Positions 63,100 to 64,000 of a DNA stretch of 64,000 nt are shown here, piece after piece. The notes below the pieces were generated by a model. The model searched no databases, was not told the origin of the DNA, and worked only from the letters and a program-made list of their open reading frames with translations. This DNA comes from Caulobacter rhizosphaerae. Its GTDB lineage: Bacteria > Pseudomonadota > Alphaproteobacteria > Caulobacterales > Caulobacteraceae. The stretch lies in assembly GCF_010977555.1 (NCBI RefSeq), contig NZ_CP048815.1, forward strand, positions 3,712,501 through 3,776,500. The letters are read 5' to 3'. Both the position numbers and the translations under genes were made by a program. Every line of letters starts with the position of its first letter. The stretch's first letter is position 1.

Positions 63100-63633
63100 A
63101 TTCGCCGTCCTATGCAAACGCCGCCCGTCAAGGATGGTCCGCGTATCAACGAAGACATTCGGGTCCCCCGCGTCCTGCTGATCGACCAGAACGGCGAGAA
63201 GCAAGGCGAGATGCCGATTTCCGCCGCCCTGGAAGCGGCCGAGGAAGCCGGCCTGGACCTGGTCGAGATCGTGCCGAACGCGAACCCTCCAGTCTGCAAG
63301 ATCCTGGACTACGGCAAGTTCAAGTTCCAGGAGCAGAAGAAGAAGAACGAGGCTCGCAAGCGGCAGAAGATCGTCGAGCTCAAGGAAATCAAGCTGCGCC
63401 CCAACATCGACATTCACGACTACGACGTGAAGGCCAAGTCGATGCACCGGTTCTTCGAGGAAGGCGACAAGGTCAAGGTGACCCTGCGTTTCCGGGGCCG
63501 GGAAATGGCGCACCCCGAACTGGGTATGAAGCTCCTGCTCAAGGTCAAGGCCGACTTCGAAGAAGTGGCCAAGGTCGAGTACGAGCCGCGCATGGAAGGC
63601 CGCCAGATGATCATGATCCTGGCCCCGCGCTAA
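63100..63633 (+). CDS. infC: Translation initiation factor IF-3, probable AUU start
   Basis: 177 residues. The N-terminal domain ([20 protein letters not shown]), the linker helix ([18 protein letters not shown]) and C-terminal domain ([17 protein letters not shown]) are complete. The only ribosome binding site (GGAG at 63089-63092) is 7 bases before ATT 63100, giving IRRPMQTPP; the first ATG (63112) is 19 bases away. An AUU start is the classic autoregulated start of infC. A strong terminator follows. Confidence 0.95.
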   Translation: MRRPMQTPPVKDGPRINEDIRVPRVLLIDQNGEKQGEMPISAALEAAEEAGLDLVEIVPNANPPVCKILDYGKFKFQEQKKKNEARKRQKIVELKEIKLRPNIDIHDYDVKAKSMHRFFEEGDKVKVTLRFRGREMAHPELGMKLLLKVKADFEEVAKVEYEPRMEGRQMIMILAPR

Positions 63634-63662
63634 GGAATCGGCGCTTTCCGCCAAGTTCTGCA

Positions 63663-63697
63663 GAACGCCCCGGCCGCAAGGTCGGGGCGTTTTTCTT
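63663..63697 (+). terminator. Rho-independent terminator of infC
   Basis: Arms ACGCCCCGGCC and GGTCGGGGCGT around a CGCAA loop are followed by TTTTTCTT. Placed 30 bases after the infC stop codon. Confidence 0.93.
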
Positions 63698-63782
63698 GGC
63701 CCCTCGCGCAACCAGACGACGCAAACAAGCTCGACAGTAGGGCGAGCTTTGCTAATTTAAGCGGAGTTTGGGGGATCTACGC

Positions 63783-64000
63783 GTGTCGAAGAATGGGTTG
63801 GCCGCCGCAACGGCCGGTTTCGTCATGGCCGCGGCCGTCTGCGCCGTCGCCGCATCGGCCGAGGTCACGCCGCTCTCGGTCTATGGCGGTCTGCCCAATG
63901 TCGAGCAGGTCGAGATTTCGCCGGACGGGACGAAGCTGGCCATCTCCCTCACCGACGGCGAGAAGCGGATGATGGTGATCCGCGAGGCGGCGGAAGGCGG
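63783..64000 (+). CDS. N terminus of an S9-family (prolyl oligopeptidase-like) peptidase, partial
   Basis: Only 72 codons are present; the gene runs off the window. GTG 63783 opens a signal peptide (LAAATAGFVMAAAVCAVAASA), then VTPLSVYGGLPNVEQVEISPDG, the start of the beta-propeller in exported S9 peptidases. The catalytic domain lies outside. Secretion is seen, enzyme type is inferred. Confidence 0.65.
   Translation, partial: MSKNGLAAATAGFVMAAAVCAVAASAEVTPLSVYGGLPNVEQVEISPDGTKLAISLTDGEKRMMVIREAAEG

Overview
The window is a very GC-rich chromosomal segment whose genes carry strong third-position G/C bias. It looks like a Caulobacter species or close relative. The evidence is a DivJ-type cell-cycle histidine kinase (43687-45519) divergent from a small soluble kinase, a perfect CtrA box beside two sigma-54 promoters (32860-33004), several alphaproteobacterial families of unknown function (DUF1491, DUF2336, DUF6289, DUF6456) and dispersed palindromes typical of these genomes. 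Organism and gene names are recalled family knowledge, not database searches. I see no prophage, insertion sequence, CRISPR array or rRNA; the content is ordinary chromosome with a few broken or nested loci.

Layout. 1-3.1 kb: an aldo/keto reductase, a LuxR-type regulator with a second reading frame nested inside it, and small proteins. 3.2-7.5 kb: a two-gene RND efflux system. 8.1-13.3 kb: a YeiH-type exporter, then a tesA/ybbA/ybbP-like block in which an SGNH esterase is divergent from an ABC ATPase-FtsX permease pair. 13.2-15.5 kb: two peptidoglycan enzymes (VanY-like carboxypeptidase and L,D-transpeptidase), with a dipeptide epimerase of the murein-recycling type at 18.8 kb. 15.6-18.7 kb: a TonB-dependent receptor without a visible signal peptide and a secreted phospholipase C/Het-C-like protein. 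20-24.6 kb: small membrane proteins, a Na+/H+ antiporter and a MASE1 hybrid kinase. 24.8-27.6 kb: a nitrate/sulfonate/taurine-type ABC importer operon with an extra small membrane protein inside it.

27.7-34.5 kb is mostly proteins of unknown function (a DUF2336 cluster, a TPR-like protein, a degenerate RNase H fold). It holds the most notable regulatory DNA of the window: about 360 bp between 32800 and 33158 with a CtrA box, paired TTAACCAT repeats and two oppositely directed sigma-54 promoters, one of which has no obvious target gene. 34.5-40 kb carries methylglyoxal synthase, a coupled pair of unknown genes, release factor 3 and a secreted gluzincin-like protein. 40.0-40.6 kb has no intact gene and appears to contain decayed coding sequence.

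41-50.8 kb carries a 2OG-Fe dioxygenase, the divJ locus, sufE, trhO, an ArsR regulator plus a short-chain dehydrogenase, and stress-type small proteins. 51-54.6 kb has a stand-alone DnaA domain-IV protein coupled to a DUF6456 protein, a KDG kinase, and a LysR/tautomerase divergent pair. 54.6-64 kb has a DUF885 peptidase, two identical tRNA-Gly(GCC) genes, an NAD-dependent epimerase, a ruined ParE/CopG toxin-antitoxin locus, an alpha/beta hydrolase, a coupled GT4-GT9 glycosyltransferase pair (probably LPS), a YitT protein, infC with a probable AUU start and strong terminator, and the start of an S9 peptidase.
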